The notes below the pieces were generated by a model, which ran no database searches, was not told the DNA's origin, and saw only the letters and a program-made list of their open reading frames with translations. 64,000 nt of DNA from Helicoverpa zea (lineage: Eukaryota; Arthropoda; Insecta; Lepidoptera; Noctuidae), in assembly GCF_022581195.2 (NCBI RefSeq), contig NC_061461.1, positions 8,990,001 to 9,054,000 of the forward strand, read 5' to 3'. How positions within the stretch are numbered: position 1 is the first letter of the stretch; every line of letters starts with the position of its first letter. Positions 13,201 to 25,600 of this stretch are shown here, one piece after another. Position numbers and translations under genes: made by a program.

Positions 13201-15417
13201 TCCTATTGGGTGTTTGTGATCAGTTTATTTGTCATTGAAAAATAATTTACGAGAGGTTTTCCATGTGCATTAATTTATTTTGCATTCATCTGCAATAAAT
13301 CACTTCTACAAGGAGTTATTTTATACTTATTATATTATTTTGAACAGGTTTCTATCATAACCTAATATCTTCACCTTATGTGAATGAATCTTGCTCAGTA
13401 AATTAATAGCAAAAGATTCTCCCATTCTTAATCTCTCGAACAAAAGAGACGCATCGCATGCGCCATTAAAACTGCATCTGGCGTCCTCATGTTGAAATAA
13501 TTAAATTAATCTTGTGCAAATAGCTTACGGACGCAAAACGCAAAGGCCCAAGTTTACCAATAATATAAACGTCCGTTTTTCTTAAAACAACTGTTTACTG
13601 TGATTTTTTACGTTCTTCTGAAGTAAACAATTGTTTTGAGAAAACGGAGGTTTTTGCTGTTGGTGTACTTGAGCCTAAGACTATTAGCATGGAGTATAGA
13701 GCAAGAAATGTAATGCAAAGTATGCATTTGTTGTGCAAGCTCGCAGGCCCATGGCCTAGATCGCGAGGCGCATTGCGTAGGTCAGTCATGTAGCGTGTGA
13801 CCACACTTTCTCTTTAATGTACCATTTCACTTTCACTCGCTGATCGACATTTCGATGTCATTTTTCAGCACATTAAAGTCTTAATGCACAAACAGTCTCG
13901 CATTATAATTTTATTTCTTGAGCGGAAGTTAAAAATAAAAATCGTAATGTACATAATTGTTTATGTAGCCAGCGGAAATGTGTTACATGTGCCGCGAAAA
14001 AAGCTAAGAGTTATAATTAGCATGTATTTAATTATTATTCACAGCAAAAAGATTAAGCACGTCGCAAATTAGACGGAGATAGCAATCATTAATATTCATT
14101 ACTGGTACATAGTAGAAGATAATGAAATTTCGTAGTAACAACACTAGTTGTTTAATCAACAATCCGATCTACCACACGTAGGAGTAGCTACAATAGTTTG
14201 ATTAAACGTGACGTAACTAGAACCATGTAAAGAACAACCGTCAATACTAAGTGAACCAAATGACTCATAACTTTCTCCAGCGCGCTCAGCAGACGTGGCA
14301 AAGTTTTAATTAACGTTTTTAAAACTTTCTATTCATACACAAAAGTTTCAGCGCGTGTTGTTTGAATTTGTTTCTTAATTGATGTTATTCTGGAGTTTGA
14401 TCACGCCAAATATTCGGCATTGCATATTTTAACATCTTTGCTTTATCCTTTGTGGTGTATATTTATCTTATACTATTTGTGTTTTCGTAAACAACGTAAC
14501 ATTCCAATATGACGGGTTCACATGCATGTGTAAGCAATAAAAGTTCCCCTGCGCGAAAGATAACTATAATAAACAAAGTTAGTATAGGTACTCAAACCGA
14601 GCCACACTGAGCCAACAATGTTCGTCGATCCATACAAACAGGTTGTTTGTCAATTTCCCGATGACGCAGCGCGTTGTCAAAGCATAGCTCGCTTGTGCAC
14701 ATAAACAGTTCAGTCGCGACCGACGACTCCACCACCCCGCTCCCGTCCCCTCTGGGACGATCGCCCACCTCCCCCGCTGGCCCATTTTTCACGAGTACTT
14801 AGCATGTCGTGGCCGGCTCCCCATCTCCCGACCACCCCAAGTTCGCATGTTTATGCCATAAATTTTTGTTATGACAACACCCGGTCAGCTGAGCCTTACA
14901 CATTAATTCAGTTCACATAAAGGAAATTATGTTTGCTGATACTGAACTTGTGTATAAATTAATGTAGTTTAGTAATTAAATTCTGAATTTCATTTACTTT
15001 CTCAATTATAGCTGTCCGCTCAATTATTTCGGCATTCATTCGAGTTCGCAACTTTATATCCTTTTGTATTTTCGTCATTAATTAAAATACAAGATTGTTT
15101 GTGTCTTTTGGCAGCCATTCTGCTGTTGCTGGTGTTTTATTAATTCCATGTTTCAATTCTTGACGTCGTGATTTACTGAGTTTCTTACTTGTTGTTAGAT
15201 TTGTTTCTCGAAACGAAATTCCAATAAATTTTCAATGATGGATATTAATCAGACAATTACACAGCTATGTAAACATACATAGTGATGAATGAGCAACCGT
15301 TGTATAGAAAAGCAAAGGTGAATATTTAAAGAGGGTTAGTTAGCGATTATCGAGTATCAATCAGAATTAGTGCTTTAGAGAACAGGCGGCAGCTTATTCC
15401 GCTCTGTCAGCGCAATA
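7238..15417. other. Long non-coding stretch
   Basis: No supported gene in about 8 kb. The open frames at 8.4-8.6, 9.5-9.9, 10.1-10.6, 12.3-12.7 and 13.6-14.0 kb overlap on both strands, lack domains and are rich in Ile, Asn, Lys and Phe as expected from AT-rich DNA. GC-richer patches occur at about 8160-8350 and 14700-14840. A short hairpin with 12-nt arms (11 of 12 pair) lies near 13039-13067. Probably part of a long intron. Confidence 0.5.
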
Positions 15418-15560
15418 ACCGCTGTCGAGGTGCGCCGCTGAGTCGGCAATCCTCGGCGAGGTCTTGCCGACTCGGCCGTGACTCAGCATGAGCCGGCACC
15501 AAACGCCATGACTCATGACTCGACGTAACTCGGACTGGGATCGCCCGCCGTCAGCCGAAA
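15418..15560. promoter_or_regulatory. GC-rich element with hairpin and AP-1-type sites
   Basis: A nested inverted repeat occupies 15440-15473. Perfect 10-nt arms GAGTCGGCAA and TTGCCGACTC enclose an inner CCTCG-G-CGAGG stem. Two TGACTCA heptamers follow at 15479-15485 and 15509-15515, with a variant TGACTCG at 15516-15522. TGACTCA is the AP-1 core, and TGACTCAGCA at 15479 also fits a half Maf/CNC site. The cluster lies about 1 kb upstream of the exon at 16554 and may be an enhancer of that gene. Binding is inferred from the motifs only. Confidence 0.35.
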
Positions 15561-16553
15561 TAAGTGGATTGCTGCTTCACGGCTGAATGATTCCATTTCA
15601 AAGGGCGCCCTGTGATGTCATTACTTCGTGCTTATGTTACATTAATTTCATCTTGGAGAGGTTTCTTCAAAACATGCCTCGTTTGATTGTTATATCTTTA
15701 TGTTACGAGGTTAGCGTGATTTGTTTGTGTTCTTTCAATGAGTGTAAGAAATCAGAATGTGCCCTGAATTACCTTTTGATGAGACTACCGAAATGTTTGA
15801 ACACGATTATTTTCTAAATGTAGGTAACGAGAGGTCGTGTCACCGATTTTCACTAATTCCTCTTTCATATTACTAGGTATAAGCGGACTAACACTATACG
15901 CAGATTAAATCTAATGCATTAGGTAAATCCCTATAAAGTAAGACATCACACGACTTCAAGCGGTCTTGACATGCAAGAAGTAGGCGTTTATAAACATATT
16001 AACACGCATTTATGTAGATTTGAAATCGTGCATTAACGCTATCGGTTCTTCGATCTAATCACATAACATTAATAGTAATGCGCTTTTGTAAGGTTTTCCC
16101 GTTTGAATGTCAAACTGTTTTCAATTACCACTAATGTAGCATACCAAGGCCGTTCTTAAAAGTTTCAGAAGTTCATTAAAATATGTATGGGGTGGCCCCC
16201 GCTTTCATTCAAACATCAAAGCTCTGAAGGGTTTCGAATTAACATTGTGTGCCGAGCATAGTCCTTTGTTTGTTCAACTCCAAGTTCGTTATTGAAACGT
16301 CCATATGTCTGCGTTGCTTTTTTGTATCAAATACCAAAGCAGAATTTGAATGTTTATAAGAAGCAAGATAAAAATACAATATTCATAAGGTAAAATATCC
16401 CTAATAAAACGAAAACAAGCGAAAAGGTCACATAAGAAACTGGCTCGGATAATCCCAGAACCGTTTTAATACAATCACGTTTTATTTCTGTCTTTATGTC
16501 TATAAAGAACGAGTTTATTTTGGGGTCGTATCATATCTTTTTATTTTTTGCAG
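15561..16553. other. Intron upstream of the 16554 exon
   Basis: Non-coding. The last bases before the exon form a T-rich tract ending ttattttttgcag, a good 3' splice site. A short open frame at 15587-15817 shows no domain. Confidence 0.5.
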
Positions 16554-16668
16554 AGAGTTGAACGAGAGACCACAAAAAGTCCAGCGACTACCGGTGGCAG
16601 GAAGAAATCGTCCGCCGTGAGGAGCAACGGGCAAATCGCACCCACGGACCCGCCGCCACAACCTACAG
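16554..16668 (+). CDS. Internal exon of an unidentified host gene
   Basis: A 115-nt candidate exon is bounded by a pyrimidine-rich acceptor (ttttttgcag) and a donor (CAG/gtaaac). Only one frame is open across it, and it encodes 38 residues beginning RVERETTKSPATTGGRKKSS and ending in a Pro-rich DPPPQPT. It enters in phase 0 and leaves in phase 1. The peptide is basic, rich in Ser/Thr and Pro and looks intrinsically disordered, as in linkers of nuclear or signalling proteins. Base composition is clearly GC-richer than the surrounding AT-rich introns, consistent with selection on coding sequence. The flanking introns would be very long (more than 16 kb upstream), typical of a developmental regulator. 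I do not recognise the gene. The exon at 39318 is compatible in phase and could be the next one. Confidence 0.65.
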
Positions 16669-19600
16669 GTAAACAAACTTTTTTGCTTCACATCGATAAC
16701 AAATCTCCTTTGTCCATCACATAAACTTCTAAAGTATTCAAGAAAACAATAAAAGCCAAAATTTATGACGCCATTACAAAGTTATCTATTGAAATGCTCA
16801 ATTTATTATTCTTGTAAAAGCAAGAATTGCTGTCGATGGCCACGTCATAAAAAGTTGTTTTTGTAGTGAAAGTTATTTGATTGATCACCAGTCACCTGTT
16901 ATCTCCAGCATTATCTTTAAGTCAATAACAGTTTTTTGGCATTTGTTCTATTAATCTAACGATTACCAAATTACAAATCAACGAAACATTGAATAAAAAC
17001 CAAAGAGTGACCATAAAAAAACTCCTTGAATCAATTACTAAAAAAACTATAACGTGTTCCAATTTATCACGGTATGTTTTATAATTAACAAAGATCAGCA
17101 TCTGTTTTCATCATGTATTGATTCGTTTTTTACGTAACTGGGGTATCACCCGGTATGTCGCAATTGACGTACCGTGCAATACACGAAAGGGGATAGTTAC
17201 AAAGGCTCCCCCGGGAGCCAGCCGGGCTCCACGCTTAATAGGATAGAATTCAGAGCATTCAGGTGTGCTGACTACCGCAGCACCCGTGACCATTCCATTT
17301 GTAATTCCTATTAGATTGAATGCACTACTCTAAAGCTTTCGTTTAAATTGAAATGTATAAAGAACGCTGCAATTCAAGCGAAATAAACACGTGTTCAGAG
17401 TTTTGACTTTCACGTTTGAATGAGTGCATAATTTGAGAGATAGATATTTATCTTATTTTTTGCGTGCACTTAGTCGTTTACTTGATTCAATGATTACAGA
17501 GCATTTAGTCTTTAGCTTCTCCTAGTCTTACAATCTCTTTGCAGAAAGGGCAACACAAATTGCTTTCAAGTTTAATCTTAAACCAGGAGCCGTTTACTTT
17601 ATCTCCTTTTGTTTGACGCTAAGTAAAGCAGCTTACAGTAAAATACGCATGTCGACCTGAAATATGAGTTCAGGTATCTTTTTGGGTCAGTGTAAATTGT
17701 GAGTCGTTACTTGGAAGTCTTAGAGTATACATATACTTGCAAATGTATAGATAAGTGTGTCTCAAATTTTACGGCTTTTACTCCATACGTTGGCACAACG
17801 CCAGTCGACGACTATGAACGAGTTACTTAAACTTAAATAGAACATTCTCGCACAGCTGGGTAAAGTGCAGTTGCAGCTAACTTGTGATATGTGCGCTGTA
17901 CATAATCGTACCGAGCTTCCCAATTCAAATGTAAATGGAAACTGTATTTCGCAAAACAGAACTTTGTTTTCTTGGCAAACCAATTATGTATATTTTTATT
18001 TTTTATTTTTAGGGTCTACGATAAATAATTTAAAAAGAAAAACGATTGCTTTTTCTTTAAAATAGCTTTTAAAAATATCAGACAGTTTCATGGCCCACTG
18101 CCCACATGGGACACATAACCATTTTACGCTCAAGACAAGTCAAAATGTCAGCAAATACATTTGTTAATTTAAATATTTTTCATATTAATAATGAAAGTTT
18201 ATTGACAATTTTTTTTAAACTGTTTAAGATAAAAATAGAAGCAGTACTCGTAATAAATAATTCTGTATCGGAACGGCAATAAATATAAGACGTACATTTT
18301 CCCCATACTTCCTCTTAATGGATGATCTTGCTTCGCCTTTGACTGCATTCAAGATGGATAGCTACCATTTGCAATATAATGATTTACCTTTCAATACTGC
18401 CTTCTGAGACCTTGCGACTTTGCTCTCGATTGAATCTCTAAATCTTTCTAGTGTTTTGAAACACTCCATTCTCAACAAAGGAATCTTTTATAATGCGAAA
18501 TTCTTTGCTGTGTGAAATGTTTGTTTTCAATTATCTTTTGTTTTCTACATCTGTGAGAACTGGCCATCGTTGAATGTTTTGTCTCGAGACTCGTTTAAAC
18601 ACAACGGGTGTTACAATAAGATGTGAAGTTTTATTATGAAACTTCAATGTAGTTAAAATAAAGGTGTTTACTATATTACGCAACTAATGAGAATAGACTC
18701 GAATAGTTCATTGTAGTGTAAAGCCAAGCATTAATATAAATCGTTTAATTAAAGGCACTCACTATAGGGCAGTACGCAAACGGTGGAAATTACAGCAACC
18801 AAGTCTAATTAATGAGCTGGATGTTAATGAGGGTTCTTACTAAACTTAACATACACTCATAAATATTGAAGCACATAGCCACGTTCACTTGCAGTGTATC
18901 TAGCCATTCCAGCTTTGGTTACGTGTCCCGTTAATCCCAGGTAAAAGCGCATCGCGCAATAATTGGGAGAATTCTAGAGCCACAAGCGGACAGCATTAGC
19001 CTAATGAAGTAGACCACGTTAAACGCACGATTTATACTTCGGCATAAGTTTCAGGTAAATTCCGTGGAAAATAGTCATGCCTTAACATAGTTTGCATACG
19101 ATGTTGTTTCAAAGCAAGCAAATTTTTAAACGCTAGTTGCTCAAAGCGTTTCTCTTAACATGAGTACAACGATAAATTATTATTATCGTTTTCTTTCTAA
19201 GTTTAATTACCTATCCTCTTAATCTAAGCGAGCAAGAACCCCGACCCACGCTCAGGAATATTTTGTTCCTTTTAAACTTTCTAAAACTTTCAGTGTTTTT
19301 TAAAATCCATTTAAGCTTTTGTAGTATCTTAATGTTTAACTTCAATTCTGTCTGAAACTGAGAGAGTTGAAAAGAAAATTAAATAGGAACCAGAAATTCT
19401 CCTTTGTCTGTCCGGCGGGCGGTATGGGAAGTTATCCTTTGAGTGAAATAATATGTCCGCGATAAAGGGAGATAAAACGTGCTTTCATTTTGTGCCGGGG
19501 TGCGAGTGACAGCGGCGTAACGTCACAGCATGGCCGCCAGCCGTGGGGCGGCCGCGGGGATGATACATGTGATACGAACATGTGTCATATAAACCAGAGT

Positions 19601-22499
19601 ACTGTGTAGCATAATTACTTCACATGTCGCATTGATACAACAACCGCCACGCCACGTGTAATGTGTAATCGCCGATATGTCACATCAATGTTCGTAGCAA
19701 AGTATTCGATTTCTGTTCACTGTTCATTTTTATATTGCTTATGTTAGAATTTTATGCATATTCATGTCTACATAATATTATATCAACTCTACAACATGCC
19801 TGACTAACTTATTTGTCATGCATAAAGCCTGAGAAATTCTGTAGCTCTAAAAGATATTGAATCTACTACGCCGTAGGTAGTTTGACCTGTCTTTAAAAAT
19901 CACATACATATTTAATGCCTATTTCAATAATAAAAGCGTCATGTTGATTATTCCCTGAATAATTCAAAGTACCCATATTAAATTTCGTCGCCGCTGGGCC
20001 AACGTATATTATATTTACATAATAAAGAGTTGGGATCTAATAACGTAGGCAGTAAGCTACTTCGCCGGTTCTCATAATTTTCCACAGCCCTCCACCTCCG
20101 TGATTCTGAAACCCACGTTAAAGTATTAGTATTAAACGTTTTCTTTTTTATTATTTCTACATTTTCTTCAACATTCTTGTTTGTTTAATTTTAGTTTAAA
20201 TACTGGATCATTGTTTATTTCTTAGCGATTCGTTTACATAACTCTGGGAAAGTTATTGTATACTTAATAGTTGTGGAGTTTCGCCTTGGAGCCACTGTAT
20301 TTATGTGTACGTATTCAACGGCAACTAACTTTATATTGGCTCGGAACTCCGGAGTTGAGAACAACCGTGGGCTTGGAACAAATATTGCTCGGATCGTTGG
20401 AACTTTGTTCACATTGTTGTTCATCGCTCCAAGTTCGGTCACTTTCGTTCAGCGTTCGCGACCTGCCCCGACGGCCACTGGGACCAACTTTTGAATGCGA
20501 AACTAGTTAAGTTTCCAAGGTTGGCAGCAAAGAACAACTTATGTCGGTACCGTTCGGAAAACAATACCGTTTTACATAATTGAGAATGTTTTGTCCTGTT
20601 TTGTTTATATGGAAAATGCTACTTATACGTTTGTTAGTCACGTCTCTAAGCCGCATGTCGTTCCGAAAATGCCAAGATATTTATCGAATAAATTTTGTAT
20701 ACTGAATAGGTATAACAGGACGCTGTTGCCATACTGTTTGTATAATGTACACGTTTGTTTATTTAAATATTTGTATCTTTTGAATAAACACATTTCAATG
20801 AAGGTTTCTTCCTGATAAAAGTATTCTGCATCAATATTTTATTATTTTTTAACATACCAATGGTAAGAAGATCTACTAACGCAGTCATGTATGAAGTTAT
20901 AATATAACATGTGCGTCTCGAATGTCGCTAATTATTTAGTACACGTGTCATCACAGTACATAGCAATTACTCGAAACCCGAGCATGTTCGATTAATCCCG
21001 TTTTGGCAGAATATAATATACTGAATACTGACAAACAATTGGTGTACATAAGTCAAGCTATGGCGGCAACTACTGCAAAGCTATCAAGCGTATGCCTCTT
21101 CAAATACATACGCGGTGTTGAGTATTCACAAAGCGACGGTGGAAGCGACAGTCCTTTGTGTCAGTTAACGGAATTCGGATATTGGATAAGCTTCCGCGGT
21201 ACGGGGCCTGTTTGTTTACCTAACAATTTGATTTTAATTGGTTTCGCAGTACAGCCCGTCGGCGTCGTGTCGTCCGCACTTCGTGCTCTTTAAAACCCAT
21301 GCGCTCAATTATACCATTGTAATCATAGTTTGTGTTTATATTGTTAATTGATGTTTGGGTAGCCTTGTTTATTAATCGAGTTTCAATTTACGACGGAAAT
21401 GTTCTACTGGTATTTAATATTAACAAATGCCAGCGATAATAAGCGCGCTGTTCATTGAACTGGCAGTAATTACTCGTAACAAGATTACAATCGTACACGC
21501 TGTGTAATTCAACTAATTGTACGCCTGTCTCAGATATTTGTCAGCGATAATTCAATGTGCAGATTAATAATGTATATTAGCTAACTAGGGTTAGTTGGAT
21601 GTAATGTCGTGTCACGTCTGTTAGTCCTCCAACATTACGTAAGGATGTTTGACAAGCGTGGCGCGTCACACCAATTTGCACATTTCATCCGATGTGACTA
21701 CATTAACCTGTTCTTTTGAACATTAACATATTCATGCTAAAATTCTTAGAAAGCGACTGACAACATCTCGTATGTTATCTGTTCAAATAATAATGGCTTC
21801 TAACTCGAGATGACATATTAATCACCCTTGTAGATAAACGTCTTCTGTGACCCCAATTTAAAGGTCATATTATTCTAAATTGCAAATGAAGGAGATAGCT
21901 CCGTCGGAGCAAATTTTATCTCACTGACAGATTTATACAATCTTGATATTCGGTAACGAAGTAATCTGCATTCCGCTTGTGGAACATCGCAAATTTTGCG
22001 TGCGCGCCCGTTGGCTCATGTAGTTAGCATAACTTTACATATTTACCTTTAAATGCACCAGAGGTACGCCGGGACTGCGGTATATCTACTACATGTTTTA
22101 ATAAACATAGTCACGGAACTCCATACGTTAGCCATCAAAGAAATTATTCGCTACAAACATTACTAATGAATATCCATTTTCTTTGTTATTAAGCAAAGCA
22201 ATCTCGAATAAAGATATGCAAACAGCGAAACAAAGAACTTAATTCGTCGTGACCCAAAAACTGGTTACAACTGTAAATTATTATGTATACGCTTACAGAC
22301 GTTATCATACTTAAGTGCAGAATGATGTAGTCAATAATAAAACATCCTTAAGGCAGCCCCTTTACATGTGAATTTTATATGAGTTTAGGAAACCGGGCGT
22401 ACATTAATACACATTATGCCCCTTATCATACTTTGCTTCCCCCACTGCCCTTGTAAAGTTAAAATAAAAATAACAATATTAAATTTGCATGTCGACGAA
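16669..22499. other. Intron-like non-coding DNA
   Basis: No gene is supported. Points of note: a perfect 12-bp palindrome AACTCCGGAGTT at 20345-20356, a GC-rich patch at 19490-19560 with a tggccgccag motif, and overlapping chance frames at 20.2-20.5 and 21.0-21.3 kb with no domain. Confidence 0.5.
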
Positions 22500-22600
22500 A
22501 CTGGTTATGGCACGCGACGACCCCTCCCCCGGGCACCCGGGGTGGGCGGGTGAATGGGGGTGAACGGGGAAATTGTGACACGTCTGGCGCACGTTTTGTG
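22500..22600. promoter_or_regulatory. G/C-rich palindromic element
   Basis: A C-rich run passes into a palindrome, CCCCGGG-CA-CCCGGGG, at 22527-22542. It is followed by ggtgggcggg and more G-rich sequence. Such runs suit Sp/KLF-type zinc-finger binding and could also form G-quadruplex-like structures. The location is within AT-rich intron-like DNA. Function is inferred from composition alone. Confidence 0.25.
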
Positions 22601-25600
22601 GGGTGGCATTAGAAAATCGTGCAGGAATGCAGTGTCACCCTAATCTTTGCTCCATAATAACGCTCACCTTGCTGTAATGAGGTAGGGTTGAGACAATGGG
22701 GTAGCAATTTGTTTTAGCACAGATATTCATAGTGCCCCGATAATTAACATAGCACATTGATTTTTGGATAGAGATAGTCGGCTTATTCTGAAATTAAATA
22801 TACAAGATTCAAATAAATTGATGTACATAACTAATAAATTCTACGCTCTTAATATACCAAAACAAAACATTGAATAATTCAAATAATTATGTAGGACAAA
22901 TAACAAGCTATATTTCATAGAAACCTACAGAATCTGATTAGATATTCAGCCGACTAATGAAGCGCGTGAAAGTGCGTGTAAACAAAAGACGTTGGTATTA
23001 ATTAACACTTAATAATGAGTCACACGGTGTATTCGCGATGTTTTGTTTTGATATAAAGCAGGCAGCGTTGCGCCGTGATGAAGTACACAAACGCATGACA
23101 GCCGTATCCGGCCCACAATTGCGCGAAGGTCAGTGACACGCGACGCGCCGCGAGCGTGTGCGTGAATCAACATCTACTTAATTAGAAGAAAAGCGTCTGT
23201 TAGACACGCGAACGAGGGGCAGGATAGTCTTCACTCTATTTGACGCTTATCTATCTGTCTTATTTACAATTCGTAATTGTTTCGTCTAACAACAATCGCC
23301 TCAATAGTTTTATAAATCTTTTTAGCAGCGCTTAATGCCGCTTTAATAACCTACCTACATCTAAAACCATTCATCGTAAAGGTTCTTTACTTTGTTTGAA
23401 ATCGTGAAAAACTATTTTAAATAAAGTGTTGCGCAAGATGCTAGATTGGTGAAAAAACTTGTACCTTTTTGTGCGGTTCATGTTAATTTACTTGAGTTTA
23501 GTTGCGTTGTTCGATGATAGATGGCGCTACCAGTTCTGTTGTGGCAGTTCTATAAATAAGGGTTTTTCTATTGACAGAATCAAGAAGGCTTCTTAGCACT
23601 TCTTTTATGATTATACGTAACTAAGGTTAAGGCGACGAATTGGTCAACAATAATTCCATAACCGGCACGCGCATCTAAGGCGCCAAAAGGGGTCGGAGCG
23701 TCTGAGCGGGGCGAGGATAACAATACGCGCGCTAGCTTATAACTAAAAGTCGTAAGCGACAAAATGGTTTTGTAATTTTATTATTTAGAAATGATAATTT
23801 GATAAAAAATCCTTCTACAATTTTAAAGAGTATGTATATACTCAATTACTAAAAAAGTTAAGAGGCTTAAATCGGTCCCGTTTGCCCCTAATATGTGAAT
23901 CTCTTTTTAAAAAGAGGTATGTTTGATATATTTTTCTCTGTTATAAAAGTTACCTAATCATGTTTCTACGTCTAACAAAATAAGGTTTATATCATGAACT
24001 TTCAGGTAACCAAGTTGTATTTTGATCCGTTTTGTATTTACTGAGAAAAATTGAGATCCTTGGCGCCAAAAATTCCAATTCGTCCTCTTAAGTACATTCT
24101 AATACGCTTTAATAACTTTTTTTTTTCAAATAAAGCCGGCGAGAGTGTAAAAAATAATGGTTACTATATTTTCCGAACCCTCAATATACAGCCGAATGCC
24201 CTTTTTATGTTGGGTCGACCGTTATTGAAGATTTATGAGGGCACGCTGGAGCCGGCTTTCCGAGCTCATTTAATTTTTTTATTGCATCGAGGTCGTGTTA
24301 AAAACGTGATAGTAACGACCCGCCATTAATGAATAACGTCAATTGACAAACAATCACATTGAATATTGAACGCTGTTCAATATTACATCACGCGATAGTC
24401 TTCAGTCGTTGCGACCAATTAGCATGTATTTAAGTTGAACGAGCTAATTATAATTCTTGTATGGCAGCATTATTAGAAATAGTCTTATAATATCCGTGTT
24501 TATATGCAGATTAGCGCGATTACAAGAACAATAGACGGTGGAAATCGACACGGTAAAGAGCTCGGCACCTGAGTAAGCATAATAAATGTTTGCGGGCGCG
24601 TCACTTAGGCGTTACGTAAAGAACAATGCCCGACTGGGAACGCGGCCGTGAACGCGACGCGAATCCTCTACACGGAATCTATGCCATTTATTTATTCAGA
24701 GTGGCGTCTCAACGTTAACAATATCGGCGTGGAATCGCAAATGGCCGGCAATACCGTTTCCGTCGACGCCGTATGGGACAAACAGGGACTTGCGTTTTTT
24801 TTCTACCATGTTGTGAGCGAAATGTTTTAGCAACGTTTTTTGTCTGTGCTAAGGGCAAAAGTTCCTCTTTTTATCCAAGAGCAACCGGAGCTTTTTTTAG
24901 GGAAGGAAAATGATCCCATTTTCCTCAAAAAACTTGGATACACAAAGATTTTTAGTTATTGACGATGACTTATAGATAGTACCGTATTATGATCAACAGA
25001 GGGCGCTGCTATGTTCATTTGGGTATGCAAAAAGCAAATCTTATGTTAAATTTTATTTTCTTTCTACTCTCCAGAATCTCAAACCATCTTCTTTGTAGAA
25101 ACCAACGTGACGAAGAGGAACAAGACATTTAGTTAGACCACAACTGACTTAGAAGTTATTGACCGATAGAATGTAATGCTTACATAAAATCAGGAATTTA
25201 GTCTACCAGAAATTATCACGATATTCATAATGCCTTAGAATGCAAGTCATTAAGACAGCCATTTCCGTTAACAACACAATAATATTGAAGTGTTTTTAAA
25301 TGGCGAACAGTCCTTTACACACTTGTGAGTGTACGTTACGTTATGTGTACTTTCACCCCGATACACCGTTACATGAACTACTGAATATCTGCCATCTCTC
25401 TCGCACCGCGCGATCACAATCTCGATCACCTCAACCGTTTGTTTTACAAAATAACGGGCGAACACATCATTTATTTATTGCTAATCGTTTTTTTATCGCG
25501 TCCAAATGATAGCTAGTCTCGATAATCGAAGTCCATCCGTAAATACCACATTATTTCTCATTCAGTATGATATTTATGCGACTACAATACGAAGGTAATC

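Noticed and set aside
20215..21293. Overlapping frames of 73-96 codons on both strands
   Set aside because: The same DNA is open in several frames, composition is chance-like, and there are no splice sites or domains that fit.
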